From assembly GCF_002995495.1 (NCBI RefSeq), contig NZ_PVZV01000004.1, forward strand, positions 186,001 through 250,000: DNA of 64,000 bases. The letters run 5' to 3'. How positions within the stretch are numbered: position 1 is the first letter of the stretch; every line of letters begins with the position of its first letter. Both the position numbers and the translations under genes were made by a program. Of the stretch, positions 43,457 to 51,299 are shown one piece after another. The stretch comes from Actinocorallia populi. GTDB lineage: Bacteria > Actinomycetota > Actinomycetes > Streptosporangiales > Streptosporangiaceae. The notes beneath the pieces are model-generated. The model saw only the letters and a list, made by a program, of their open reading frames with translations, ran no database searches and was not told the DNA's origin.

Positions 43457-44350
43457 GTGGACACCTCGTTGAAGAACCTGCTGGACATCCTGGATCTCGA
43501 ACAGATCGAGGACGACATCTTTCGCGGTAGCAGTCCCGAGGACTTCCGGCAACGGGTCTTCGGCGGCCAGGTGGCGGGGCAGTCCATGGTCGCCGCGGGC
43601 CGGACGGTGCCGGTGGGCCGGCACGTGCACTCGCTGCACGCCTACTTCATCCGGCCGGGCGACCCGCTGGTGCCGATCGTCTACACCGTGGAGCGGGTGC
43701 GGGACGGCCGGTCCTTCAGCACCCGGCGCGTCGTGGCGGTCCAGCACGGCAAGGCGATCTTCACCCTCTCGGCGAGCTTCCAGGTGCCCGAGACCGGTCC
43801 CGAGCACATGGTCGGGATGCCGGACGCGCCGGATCCCGAGAGCGTGCCGGCCACCCGTGACAGGTTCGCGGCGATCTTCGGCGAGAAGGTCGCCGACGAG
43901 TACGAGCGGCGCCGCCCCTTCGACCTGCGGCACGTCACCCCGATGACCTACGAGGCGGCGGGCAAGCCGGAACTGGCCACCAGGGAGTCCCTGGTCTGGC
44001 TGAAGACCATCGGCGAGCTCCCCGACGACCCGCTGCTGCACGTCTGCCTGATGACGTACGCCTCGGACATGACGCTGCTCGACACCGTCCTGCTCAACCA
44101 CGGCCTGGCCTGGGGCGACACCCGCACGATCGGGGCGAGCCTGGACCACGCCATGTGGTTCCACCGCCCGTTCCGCGCCGACGAGTGGCTGCTGTACGCC
44201 CAGGAGTCCCCGGCGGCGGGCGGCGCGCGCGGCCTGGCCCGCGGCCAGGTGTTCACCCAGGCGGGCGAACTGGTGGTCTCGGTGGTGCAGGAGGGGCTGG
44301 TCCGGGTCGTGGGGGAGCCCGGCGAACTCCGATCGCCTTTCGACGTCTGA
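43457..44350 (+). CDS. tesB: Acyl-CoA thioesterase II
   Basis: A 297-residue double-hotdog thioesterase that frees fatty acids from CoA. Seen: RVFGGQVAGQSMVAA and LHAYFIRPGDP in the first hotdog, YASDMTLLDTVLLNHG with the catalytic Asp in the second, and DHAMWFHRPFRADEWLLY near the end. The GTG start lies 38 bases after uvrD2. Full length and motifs are intact. Confidence 0.93.
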   Translation: MDTSLKNLLDILDLEQIEDDIFRGSSPEDFRQRVFGGQVAGQSMVAAGRTVPVGRHVHSLHAYFIRPGDPLVPIVYTVERVRDGRSFSTRRVVAVQHGKAIFTLSASFQVPETGPEHMVGMPDAPDPESVPATRDRFAAIFGEKVADEYERRRPFDLRHVTPMTYEAAGKPELATRESLVWLKTIGELPDDPLLHVCLMTYASDMTLLDTVLLNHGLAWGDTRTIGASLDHAMWFHRPFRADEWLLYAQESPAAGGARGLARGQVFTQAGELVVSVVQEGLVRVVGEPGELRSPFDV

Positions 44351-44404
44351 AACACCGCGGAAGTTCGTGGCGGCGAAGGTGTGATCGGCCACGAAATCGC
44401 AGGT

Positions 44405-44444
44405 CAAAAATAGCTTGATTGCTTTCCCCGGCTTCTCGTAGGCT
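44405..44444 (+). promoter_or_regulatory. WhiB7-type promoter
   Basis: TTGATT (44415-44420), 18 bases, TAGGCT (44439-44444), with an A-rich stretch (CAAAAATAG) directly before the -35 box. WhiB7/WblC-activated promoters have such an AT-rich element just upstream of the -35. Transcription from here would run through the small ORF, the attenuator and whiB7, so positive autoregulation is likely. Confidence 0.65.
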
Positions 44445-44513
44445 CAACGCAGCACTGAAGACAGGTCCGCGCCCGGAGCGTGAGACCGCGAACCCCTCTG
44501 AGGAGGTGGCGAG

Positions 44514-44789
44514 ATGGGAACCATGATCAAAGACACCGGCATCGCCGCTTCCGTCCTGGGCGCAGTGGATCTCCGCAGCTGTGGCGACCTTGACAGTGCC
44601 CTCGCCTATGGCGTTTCCGCTCTGACGGGCGGCGGTGTCGTGATGTCGCAGCGGTGGCGTGGGCTGAACGAAACGATCATGGGCGGCGCATCCGCCGGCA
44701 TGAACGCTGAATTCTTCGCCCACCCGACCCAGGCGCCTGCAGTGCGCCGTACCGTGCTGGCTCCGTATCCGGAGAGTCCACCGGTCTAA
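44514..44789 (+). CDS. Small ORF in the whiB7 leader
   Basis: A 91-residue reading frame beginning MGTMIKDTGIAASVLGAVDL with AGGAGG seven bases before the ATG. I do not recognise the protein; it has no span or known motif. It lies inside the predicted whiB7 leader RNA and ends in the loop of a hairpin just before a Rho-independent terminator. It is best read as a translated upstream ORF for attenuation. A stand-alone small protein with its own terminator is the alternative. Confidence 0.55.
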   Translation: MGTMIKDTGIAASVLGAVDLRSCGDLDSALAYGVSALTGGGVVMSQRWRGLNETIMGGASAGMNAEFFAHPTQAPAVRRTVLAPYPESPPV

Positions 44790-44847
44790 CGACCGGAGAG
44801 ACTTCCAGGGCCGCGGATCCAGCACAGGATCCGCGGCCCTTTTGTTT
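44761..44847 (+). terminator. whiB7 leader hairpins and Rho-independent attenuator
   Basis: Three hairpins in a row: CTCCG/CGGAG (44761-44774); CCGGTC-TAAC-GACCGG (44781-44796), whose loop contains the small ORF's stop codon TAA; and GGGCCGCGGATCC with its exact complement (44808-44839, loop AGCACA) followed by TTTTGTTT (44840-44847). The last is one of the few terminators here with a true T-tract. It stands 70 bases before the whiB7 start, as in the known mycobacterial whiB7 leader. Confidence 0.8.
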
Positions 44848-44917
44848 CTCCGCACAGAGGCAAGGCCCGGAAAACCCCGAACGACGAAGACGTTGAGATC
44901 CAACGAGAGGACCGAGG

Positions 44918-45205
44918 GTGAACCTCATCCAGGGGCTCGAGCCGGCTTTCCCGGCTGTGGACGACCTGCCCTGCCGTACCGACCCGGAGCTGTTCTTCGC
45001 CGAGTCGCCCGCCGACGTCGAGCACGCCAAGGCGCTGTGCACCGACTGCCCGGTCCGCAAGAGCTGCCTGGCCGGCGCGCTCGAGCGGCAGGAGCCGTGG
45101 GGCGTCTGGGGCGGCGAGCTGTTCGTCCGCGGCGAGATCGTGGCCCGCAAGCGGCCGCGGGGCCGTCCGCGCAAGAACCCGGCTCCCGACGAAGTGGCCG
45201 CGTGA
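44918..45205 (+). CDS. whiB7: WhiB7 family transcriptional regulator
   Basis: A 95-residue Fe-S regulator that binds the primary sigma factor and activates ribosome-antibiotic resistance genes. Cluster ligands are Cys19, Cys41, Cys44, Cys50; the turn is GVWGG (62-66); the C-terminal AT-hook is RGRPRK (81-86), which is diagnostic of WhiB7. The GTG start has GAGAGG seven bases upstream. Control is predicted by an AT-rich promoter and a leader attenuator. Its place between uvrD2 and the ABC1 kinase equals the M. tuberculosis order. Confidence 0.93.
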   Translation: MNLIQGLEPAFPAVDDLPCRTDPELFFAESPADVEHAKALCTDCPVRKSCLAGALERQEPWGVWGGELFVRGEIVARKRPRGRPRKNPAPDEVAA

Positions 45206-45235
45206 TCACCGTGCGCGGCATCAGCACCGACTTGC

Positions 45236-45261
45236 GGGTGACGGCCGCGCGGCCGTCACCC
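45236..45261 (+). terminator. Hairpin after whiB7
   Basis: An 11-bp perfect stem GGGTGACGGCC with GCGC loop, 31 bases after the whiB7 stop. No T-tract; it could be a terminator or RNA 3'-end structure. Confidence 0.45.
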
Positions 45262-45285
45262 GTTCCGCCGAAGGAAGAGAAGAAG

Positions 45286-45486
45286 ATGAGTTTGCTCAGT
45301 GTGGAAATCAGCCGCGAGCGAATACGCGCGCTGGAGGAGGAGCTGGCCTCCCTCCAGTGGGCGGCGGAGGTCCGGCGCACCCGCCGGGAGACCCTCCGCA
45401 AGGTGGTCGCCGACACCGGCCGCGCCACCCGCCAGGAGGCGGGGATCACCCTGCGCAGGATCAGGGGCCTGGTGACCCGGGACTGA
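45286..45486 (+). CDS. Small coiled-coil protein
   Basis: A 66-residue protein with a charged helical stretch (RIRALEEELASLQWAAEVRR) that looks like a short coiled coil, followed by a basic C-terminus. I do not recognise it. AAGGAAGAG lies at fair spacing before the ATG. It sits between whiB7 and a very strong bidirectional terminator. Confidence 0.55.
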   Translation: MSLLSVEISRERIRALEEELASLQWAAEVRRTRRETLRKVVADTGRATRQEAGITLRRIRGLVTRD

Positions 45487-45515
45487 TCCGCCGCGCAGAG
45501 GCACGGCGGCGCGAC

Positions 45516-45558
45516 GAGACAGGACGGCCCCGGCGACACGCCGGGGCCGTCCTGTCTC
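45516..45558. terminator. 20-bp perfect bidirectional hairpin
   Basis: Arms 45516-45535 and 45539-45558 are exact complements over 20 bases with a three-base loop (ACA). The element separates the convergent small coiled-coil gene and the ABC1 kinase gene. It is the longest perfect hairpin I saw in the window. Confidence 0.8.
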
Positions 45559-45565
45559 ATGCGGC

Positions 45566-46873
45566 TCACTCGCCGGCGAAGCCCTTCACCCAGGTGAGCG
45601 CCTCGCCGCGGAAGGGGCCTTCGGCCTCCAGCTGGCACAGCACCCCGGTGCCCAGGCCCACCGTCCGGTGCACCAGGACGTAGTCCTTGGGCAGGTTGAG
45701 GTAGCGCACGACGTTGTCGGGGCGCAGGTCGGTCACCCGGGCCGCCTGGTCGCGCAGCCACTCCCGGCTGAACTTGAAGGTGTCGGACTTCAGCGGGACG
45801 GCCATCGGCTCGATGAACGCGGCGAGCTGCTCGCCGTCGATCTCGACGCCCTCGCGGATGATGCCCTCGGCCCGGCACGCCTCGACGATCGCGTCGGGGT
45901 CGCCCAGCGTGCCGATCCGCATGAGGGCGCCGATCTCCTCCTGGAAGCCGCCCTCCAGCCGGTCCACCGCGCCGAAGTCGATGACGCCCAGGCGGCCGTC
46001 CTCCATGAGGCGGAAGTTGCCCGGGTGCGGGTCGGCGTGCAGGTGGCCGCAGCGGGTGGGGGCGGAGAACAGGAAGCGGGCGAACAGCAGCCCGGCCCGG
46101 TCCCGCTGCTCCTTGGTGCCGTCGGAGATGATCTTCGACAGCGGCACGCCCTCGATCCACTCGGTCACCAGGACGGTGCCGGACTGGGCCACCACCTCGG
46201 GGACCAGGAAGTCGGGGTCGCCCGAGTAGGCCTCGGCGAAGGTGCGCTGGGAGGCGGCCTCGACGGTGTAGTCCAGTTCCTCCTGGACCCGCGTCTTGAG
46301 CTCCTCCAGGATGGTCTTCATGTCGGCGCCGGGGAAGAGCACCCCGACCAGCTTGCCCATCCGGGCGAGCTGGTTGAAGTCGCCGACCAGTGCCTTGCCC
46401 GCACCCGGGTACTGGACCTTGACCGCGACCGCGCGCCCGTCCTTCCAGACGGCCCTGTGCACCTGTCCGATGGAGGCGGCGGCGGCGGGTCTGTCGTCGA
46501 AGGACCGGAAGTCCTCCCGCCAGTCGGGTCCGAGGCTCTCGGCCAGCACCTTGTGCACGGTCGCGACCGGCATCGGCGGGGCGGACTCCTGCAGCCTGGT
46601 CAGGGTGGCCCGGTAGGGGCCGGCGATCTCGGGCGGCAGCGCCGCCTCGAAGATCGACATCACCTGGCCGAACTTCATCGCCCCGCCCTTGAGTTCGCCG
46701 AGCACCTTGAACAGCTGCTCGGCGGTACGGGCCTGGATCTGGGTGGCGACAGCCTCCGCCGACTTGCCGAAGGTCTTCTTGCCGACGCCCAGGGCGGTGC
46801 GTCCGGCGAAACCCAGGGGGAGGGCGGCCAGCTTGGCGGTGCGCGTGACAGCGCGAAGGGGAAGATCGCTCAC
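45566..46873 (-). CDS. ABC1/UbiB-type atypical kinase
   Basis: A 435-residue protein of the UbiB/ADCK family. Family marks: KGGAMKFGQ (the KxGQ motif), the A-rich loop AAASIGQVHRA, Lys in VAVKVQYPG, HADPHPGNF, and DFGAVD. These proteins are linked to isoprenoid-quinone or lipid metabolism and have ATPase more than protein-kinase activity. The GTG start gives VSDLPLRAVTRTAKL; an extension to 46912 is open but not conserved in type. It equals Rv3197, next to whiB7. Confidence 0.9.
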   Translation of the reverse strand: MSDLPLRAVTRTAKLAALPLGFAGRTALGVGKKTFGKSAEAVATQIQARTAEQLFKVLGELKGGAMKFGQVMSIFEAALPPEIAGPYRATLTRLQESAPPMPVATVHKVLAESLGPDWREDFRSFDDRPAAAASIGQVHRAVWKDGRAVAVKVQYPGAGKALVGDFNQLARMGKLVGVLFPGADMKTILEELKTRVQEELDYTVEAASQRTFAEAYSGDPDFLVPEVVAQSGTVLVTEWIEGVPLSKIISDGTKEQRDRAGLLFARFLFSAPTRCGHLHADPHPGNFRLMEDGRLGVIDFGAVDRLEGGFQEEIGALMRIGTLGDPDAIVEACRAEGIIREGVEIDGEQLAAFIEPMAVPLKSDTFKFSREWLRDQAARVTDLRPDNVVRYLNLPKDYVLVHRTVGLGTGVLCQLEAEGPFRGEALTWVKGFAGE

Positions 46874-46915
46874 AGCCTCATTGTCCGTGATAAAGGGTCG
46901 TTCACGCCACAATCA

Positions 46916-46949
46916 CGAGCAGGCAATGTAAGTGATCATTTACTGCTCG
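46916..46949. promoter_or_regulatory. Nested inverted repeats in the ABC1/YgjP spacer
   Basis: CGAGCAG (46916-46922) and CTGCTCG (46943-46949) enclose GTAAGTGATCATTTAC (46928-46943), itself a near-perfect 16-bp palindrome centred on TGATCA. TCGTTCAC occurs on both sides (46899 and 46967 regions). The A+T-rich spacer of 249 bases is divergent between the two genes, so a dimeric regulator site is likely. Confidence 0.5.
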
Positions 46950-47109
46950 AGATCGTTACTCGTGGATCGTTCACTGTGCGCAAGAGTATGTTCTCCGCCG
47001 CATGTCGGCGCACGTTCCCCTGTGGACAACTACTGGGGATACCCGGCTTTAATCAACTTTGACCTGCAAAGACGTGATTTGCCCCCTGTGGAAAACGCAA
47101 AGTTTCGGC

Positions 47110-47115
47110 TACGGT
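47110..47115 (+). promoter_or_regulatory. -10 box for a leaderless start
   Basis: TACGGT ends seven bases before GTG 47123, with no ribosome site between. Confidence 0.4.
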
Positions 47116-47122
47116 TGCGCAT

Positions 47123-47638
47123 GTGCCCCCCAACGTCGAGGTCCGCCGCAGCCGCCGACGCCGGAGAACCGTGTCGGCTTACCGTGACGGCGAGAAGACC
47201 ATCGTGATGCTGCCCTCCAGCCTGACCAAGGCCGAGGAGGAGTTCGAGATCGCCCGGATCCTGGAGCGCCTGGACGGCAGGGAGCGCCGCAACCGCCCGC
47301 CGACCTGCGACGAGGAGCTGATGGAACGGGCCATGGAGCTCTCCCGCCGCTACCTCGGCGGCAGGGCCGTGCCGCGCAGCGTCCGCTGGGTGGCCAACCA
47401 GCGCAGCCGCTGGGGCTCGTGCACCCCGGAGGACCGCACCATCCGCATCTCCAGCATGCTGCGCGGCATGCCGGTGTGGGTCGTCGACTACATCCTCGTG
47501 CACGAACTGGCGCACCTGCTGGAACCCGGCCACAACGCCGCCTTCTGGCGGCTGGTCAACCACTACCCCAAGACCGAGCGCGCCCGCGGCTACCTCGAAG
47601 GCGTCACCGCGGCACGGAGCCTGGAGCCCACCGGTTGA
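47123..47638 (+). CDS. YgjP-like zinc metallopeptidase (DUF45/M48-like)
   Basis: A 171-residue protein with WVANQRSRWGSCTPEDRTI and the zinc motif VHELAHLLEPGHNAAFW (residues about 125-141), typical of the YgjP/WLM-type minimal gluzincins. The N-terminus is basic (RRSRRRRRT). The substrate is unknown. The start appears leaderless. The stop overlaps the next gene as TTGA. Confidence 0.88.
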   Translation: MPPNVEVRRSRRRRRTVSAYRDGEKTIVMLPSSLTKAEEEFEIARILERLDGRERRNRPPTCDEELMERAMELSRRYLGGRAVPRSVRWVANQRSRWGSCTPEDRTIRISSMLRGMPVWVVDYILVHELAHLLEPGHNAAFWRLVNHYPKTERARGYLEGVTAARSLEPTG

Positions 47639-48243
47639 GGCACGTCGCGGTCCTGGCCGGGCGGGGTCCGGCGCAGGCGCCTCCCGGCGTCGACCCGGAC
47701 GCCTGGCGGCTCGCCCTGCTGGAGGACGTCTACGAACTGGCCGAGAGCCTGGACCAGGTCACGGCCGTGATGGCCGCGCCCGCCGCGCTGCGCGCCGAGG
47801 CCGAGGCGCTGACCTGGCCGGGCGCGCCGGTGCTCACCGCGCGCACCCCGCTGGAGGTGCTGGAGGCGCTGGCCGCCGGCGGGGCGACCGAGGTGGTCGT
47901 GCTGGTGCCCGACGCGCCCGACCTGCCGGGCCTGCTGGTCGGCAAGCTCTTTCGCGCGCTGGCCACGGCGCCCGCCGCGGTCTGCCCCGCGCCCGAGGGC
48001 CTGGTCGCGCTGGCGGTCCGCCTGCCGCTGCCGGCCTGGCTGGCCGGAGCGCTGGCCGGGCTCACCCTGCAGACGCCCGACGCCCTGGCACGGCTGCGGG
48101 CCGCGGCCGACTTCCCCGGGCAGGTCCAGCGGACGCCCGGCTGGCACCGGCTGCGCGCCCCCGCCGACGTGCACCTGCTCGACCCCGGCCTGGAGGGCTG
48201 GGAGAACACCAGGCTCCTGCTCAGTACTCCAGCGCGCGCCTGA
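47635..48243 (+). CDS. Conserved hypothetical protein, possible GT-A-like fold
   Basis: A 202-residue protein rich in Ala and Leu. The TTG start overlaps the metallopeptidase stop by four bases, so the two are coupled. VVVLVPDAPDLPGLLVGKLFRAL resembles a central strand-loop of DUF2064-type nucleotide-diphosphosugar transferase-like proteins, but key residues cannot be confirmed. The 3' end overlaps the Nudix gene by 23 bases. Function unknown. Confidence 0.65.
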   Translation: MRHVAVLAGRGPAQAPPGVDPDAWRLALLEDVYELAESLDQVTAVMAAPAALRAEAEALTWPGAPVLTARTPLEVLEALAAGGATEVVVLVPDAPDLPGLLVGKLFRALATAPAAVCPAPEGLVALAVRLPLPAWLAGALAGLTLQTPDALARLRAAADFPGQVQRTPGWHRLRAPADVHLLDPGLEGWENTRLLLSTPARA

Positions 48244-48757
48244 CCAGGGAGCGCACCACGCGGTCGGCGGAGTCCGGGAGCCCGTCCACCGGGAACCAGC
48301 GCAGGTCGTCGGACTCCTCGCTGATGCGGTGCCGCGCCCCCGGCGGGGCGAAGGCCAGGTACTCCACGTCCAGATGCCAGGACCCCTCCGGGTGGCAGCG
48401 CACCGCGTGCCGGTCGAGCTGGGCCGGGCCCGCGGACAGCACCAGCCCCTCGATCCCGGACTCCTCGGTGGCCTCCCGCAGCGCGGCGTCGGCCAGCGAG
48501 GCGTCGCCGGGCTCGCAGTGGCCGCCCAGCTGCAGCCAGCCCTTGAGCTTGCGGTGCAGGGTCAGCAGCACCTCGGTGCGGTCGGCGTTGACCACCAGCG
48601 TGCTGGCGGTGATGTGCCCGGGACGGCACTCCCGCCACACCCCGTCGGAATGCCGGTCCAGGTGCTCCAGGAAGACCCGCCTGGCCGCGTCCTGCTCCGG
48701 CGAGGGGGCCTTCCAGTCCGTCAGCACCCGGACGACATCGTCGTGCAGACCGGTCAC
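48221..48757 (-). CDS. Nudix hydrolase
   Basis: A 178-residue Nudix protein. The box is GHCEPGDASLADAALREATE followed by ESGI, complete with the REx2E metal ligands. The N-terminal 40 residues add a helical lid. The substrate, a nucleoside diphosphate derivative, is not known. The start overlaps the end of the zinc-protease-like gene by four bases (ATGA type), so the two form an operon. Confidence 0.88.
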   Translation of the reverse strand: MTGLHDDVVRVLTDWKAPSPEQDAARRVFLEHLDRHSDGVWRECRPGHITASTLVVNADRTEVLLTLHRKLKGWLQLGGHCEPGDASLADAALREATEESGIEGLVLSAGPAQLDRHAVRCHPEGSWHLDVEYLAFAPPGARHRISEESDDLRWFPVDGLPDSADRVVRSLVRRALEY

Positions 48758-50127
48758 TTTTCCCCGGTGCCGTCGGTGCCGTCGGTGCCGTCGGTGTCAC
48801 CGGTGTCGCCGGGCTCCTTGGGCGCGGGTGTGTCCTCCAGCTGCGACAGGTCGAACTCCAGCTCCTTGGCGTGCAGGAACAGGTCGGGGTTCTCCAGGTC
48901 GTCCGCGGTGGGCAGCAGGTCGGGGTGCGCCCACAGCGCGTCCCGCTCCTCCGCGCCCCTGAGCTCGGTCAGCGACCGCCACAGCGTCTCGGCCTCGCGC
49001 AGCCGCCGGGGCCGCAGCTCCAGGCCGACCAGCGTGGCGAAGGTGCGCTCGGCGGGGCCGCCGGTGGCGCGGCGCCGCCGCACCGCCTCGGCCAGCGAGG
49101 CCGCGCTGGGCAGCCTGTTCTCGGCGGAGGCCGCCACGACCGTGCCGACCCAGCCCTCGACCAGCGCCAGCAGGGTCTCCAGCCGGGACAGCGCCAGCTT
49201 CTGCTCGGGCGTCTCCTCCGGCGTGAGCTGGATCTCCCCGCCCAGCGCGTCCTGGATCGCCTGGGGGTTGCTCAGGTCCAGACCCGCGATCTTCTCCTCC
49301 AGGCCGGACAGGTCCACCCGGATGCCGCGCGCGTAGTCCTCCACGGCGCTCAGCAGCGCGGGGCGCAACCACGGCACATGGGCGAACAGCCGCTGGTGGG
49401 CGGCCTCGCGCAGGCCCAGGTAGAGCCGGATCTCGTCGGCGGGCAGCTCGAGGCCCTCGGAGAACGCGGCGACCCCGGCGGGCAGCAGCGCGCCGACCCC
49501 GTCGGGTGCCAGCGGCAGCCCGATGTCGGCGGAGCCGATCACCTCCTTGGCCAGCGCGCCCAGCGCCTGCCCGGCCTGGCCGCCGACCATCGCCCCGGAC
49601 ATCTGCCGGACCATGCCGATCAGCGGTCCGGCCATCGCCGCCATCTCCGGCGGCAGCTCGCCGCCGGGGCCGCCCATCGCCCCGCCCATCGTGTCGACCA
49701 TGCGCTCGGCGATGGGGTCGACCAGCTTCTCCCACACCGGGAGCGTGGCCTCCAGCCACTCCGACCTGCTCCACGCCTGGGGGGTGATGATCCCCGCGGG
49801 GAGCACCGTGCCCTCGTCCAGCCACAGGTCGGCCAGCCGCAGCGCCTCGGTCACCCGGGTGCGCTCGGCCGCCACGACCGAGGGGTCGCCGCCCTCCACG
49901 ACCACGTGCCGGGCGATGTTCTTGACCATCTCCCAGTTGACGGGGCCGCTGCCGGGGGAGGAGCCCGTGTTGCTCAACATGTCGGCGAACTGCCGGAGCA
50001 TCGCCGCGAACTGGTTCATATCACCGGGGCCGCCGCTTCCGAACCCCATGCCGAACGGATCGTTGCCGGATCCGCCACCGCCCTCGTCGTCGGAGGGCCG
50101 GTTGAAGCCGAAAGGAGTGTCACCCAT
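48754..50127 (-). CDS. Zinc-dependent metalloprotease-like protein (DUF2342, Rv3195-like)
   Basis: A 457-residue protein of an actinobacterial family annotated as putative zinc-dependent hydrolases. The N-terminus is Gly/Met-rich and disordered. LGLREAAHQRLFAHVPWL is the HxxxH-like segment used to name the family; the central part has long helices. The C-terminus ends in Asp-Gly-Thr repeats coded by a 9-base tandem repeat. Function has not been shown to my knowledge. It is upstream of and coupled to the Nudix gene. Confidence 0.85.
   Translation of the reverse strand: MGDTPFGFNRPSDDEGGGGSGNDPFGMGFGSGGPGDMNQFAAMLRQFADMLSNTGSSPGSGPVNWEMVKNIARHVVVEGGDPSVVAAERTRVTEALRLADLWLDEGTVLPAGIITPQAWSRSEWLEATLPVWEKLVDPIAERMVDTMGGAMGGPGGELPPEMAAMAGPLIGMVRQMSGAMVGGQAGQALGALAKEVIGSADIGLPLAPDGVGALLPAGVAAFSEGLELPADEIRLYLGLREAAHQRLFAHVPWLRPALLSAVEDYARGIRVDLSGLEEKIAGLDLSNPQAIQDALGGEIQLTPEETPEQKLALSRLETLLALVEGWVGTVVAASAENRLPSAASLAEAVRRRRATGGPAERTFATLVGLELRPRRLREAETLWRSLTELRGAEERDALWAHPDLLPTADDLENPDLFLHAKELEFDLSQLEDTPAPKEPGDTGDTDGTDGTDGTGEK
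48766..48810. repeat. 9-bp tandem repeat in the protease-like gene
   Basis: GGTGCCGTC three times perfectly (48766-48792), then two degenerate units. On the coding strand it gives Thr-Asp-Gly repeats at the C-terminus. The number of units could vary between strains without a frameshift. Confidence 0.8.
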
Positions 50128-50216
50128 CAGAATCGCCTTAGGCTGCGAGGAAAGGCCATAACCTCAAGGTAGTCGTTTTCGGGAGCGTGCCGGGTCCGGG
50201 GGAAGGAACGTTCGCC

Positions 50217-51284
50217 ATGAGCACAGGAGCGGGGAGGACCGTCGCGGTCACCGGAGCGGCCTCCGGGGCGGGCAGGGCGCTCACCGCGCGGCTCGCCGCG
50301 TCGGGCCGGTTCGCCAGGGTCGTCGCGCTGGACGTCGAGCGGGGCGAACTGCCCGGGGTCACCGGGGTGACCTGGCGCATGGTGGACGTGCGGGACCCGG
50401 TGCTGGCCTCCCGGCTGGACGGCGTGGACGTCCTGGTGCACACCGACGTGGACCGCTCGCCCGACACCGACCCCAGGGAGCGCCGCACCTACAACGTGCG
50501 CGGCGCCCAGACGGTCATCGCCGCCTCGGCCGCCGCCGGGGTCGGCCGGCTCGTCCTGGTCACCTCGGCCTCGGTCTACGGCGCGGACGCCGCCAACCCG
50601 ATCCCGCTGCCCGAGGACTCCCCGCTGCGGGCCGAGCCCGACACCAGCGTCGTCGGGGACTTCCTGGAGATCGAGGAGCTGGCGGCCACCGTCCCCCACC
50701 CCGGCGTGGAGATCACCGTCCTGCGCCCGGCGGTGCTGGCCGGGCCCGGCGTGGACACCGTGGCCACCCGACACTTCGAGGCGCCCCGCCTGCTCGCCGC
50801 CAAGGGGGTGCCGCCGCACTGGCAGTTCTGCCACGTGGACGACCTGGTGAGCGCGCTGGAACTGGCGGCGCTCGGCGAGGTCACCGGCGCCGCCGCCGTC
50901 GGCTGCGACGGCTGGCTGAACGGCGAGGCCGTCGAGGAGATCACCGGCAAGCGCGGCTTCGAGCTGCCCGCCTCGGTCACCTTCGGCACCGCCCAGCGGC
51001 TGCACCGCCTCGGCCTCACCCCGGCGCCCGCCACCGACCTCTACTACGTCGTCTACCCCTGGGTCGTGGACTGCGCCAAGCTGCGCGAGGCGGGCTGGCG
51101 GCCCTCCTACGACAACGAGACCAGCCTCAAGGCGCTGCTGCAGGAGTCCGCCGGACGCCACGCGGTGGTCGGCCGCAGGGTCGGCGGCAAGGAGGCCACC
51201 ATGGCCACCGCGGCGGGCGCCACCGTCGCGGTGATCGGCGCCGCGGCCGCAGTGCGCCGCGCCCGCCGCAAGCGCCGCCTGTAG
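50217..51284 (+). CDS. NAD-dependent epimerase/dehydratase family protein
   Basis: A 355-residue extended SDR-like protein. Coenzyme loop: VTGAASGAGRAL (altered GxxGxxG); DVRDPVLASRLDGVDVLVH; NVRGAQTVIAASAAAGV; SVYGAD with Tyr in place. The catalytic YxxxK is not clear (GDFLEIEEL is found where it should be), so it may bind NAD without classical catalysis. The last 35 residues are hydrophobic then Arg-rich (VAVIGAAAAVRRARRKRR), a possible membrane tail. ATG 50217 is preceded by GGAAGGAA. Confidence 0.75.
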   Translation: MSTGAGRTVAVTGAASGAGRALTARLAASGRFARVVALDVERGELPGVTGVTWRMVDVRDPVLASRLDGVDVLVHTDVDRSPDTDPRERRTYNVRGAQTVIAASAAAGVGRLVLVTSASVYGADAANPIPLPEDSPLRAEPDTSVVGDFLEIEELAATVPHPGVEITVLRPAVLAGPGVDTVATRHFEAPRLLAAKGVPPHWQFCHVDDLVSALELAALGEVTGAAAVGCDGWLNGEAVEEITGKRGFELPASVTFGTAQRLHRLGLTPAPATDLYYVVYPWVVDCAKLREAGWRPSYDNETSLKALLQESAGRHAVVGRRVGGKEATMATAAGATVAVIGAAAAVRRARRKRRL

Positions 51285-51287
51285 GGG

Positions 51288-51293
51288 TATGTT
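51288..51293 (+). promoter_or_regulatory. -10 box for a leaderless moaE start
   Basis: TATGTT ends six bases before GTG 51300, the moaE start, with no ribosome site between. Confidence 0.4.
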
Positions 51294-51299
51294 CGACCC

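Noticed and set aside
48766-48810. CRISPR-like or mobile repeat
   Set aside because: Nine-base tandem units in a coding region without spacers; a simple coding minisatellite.
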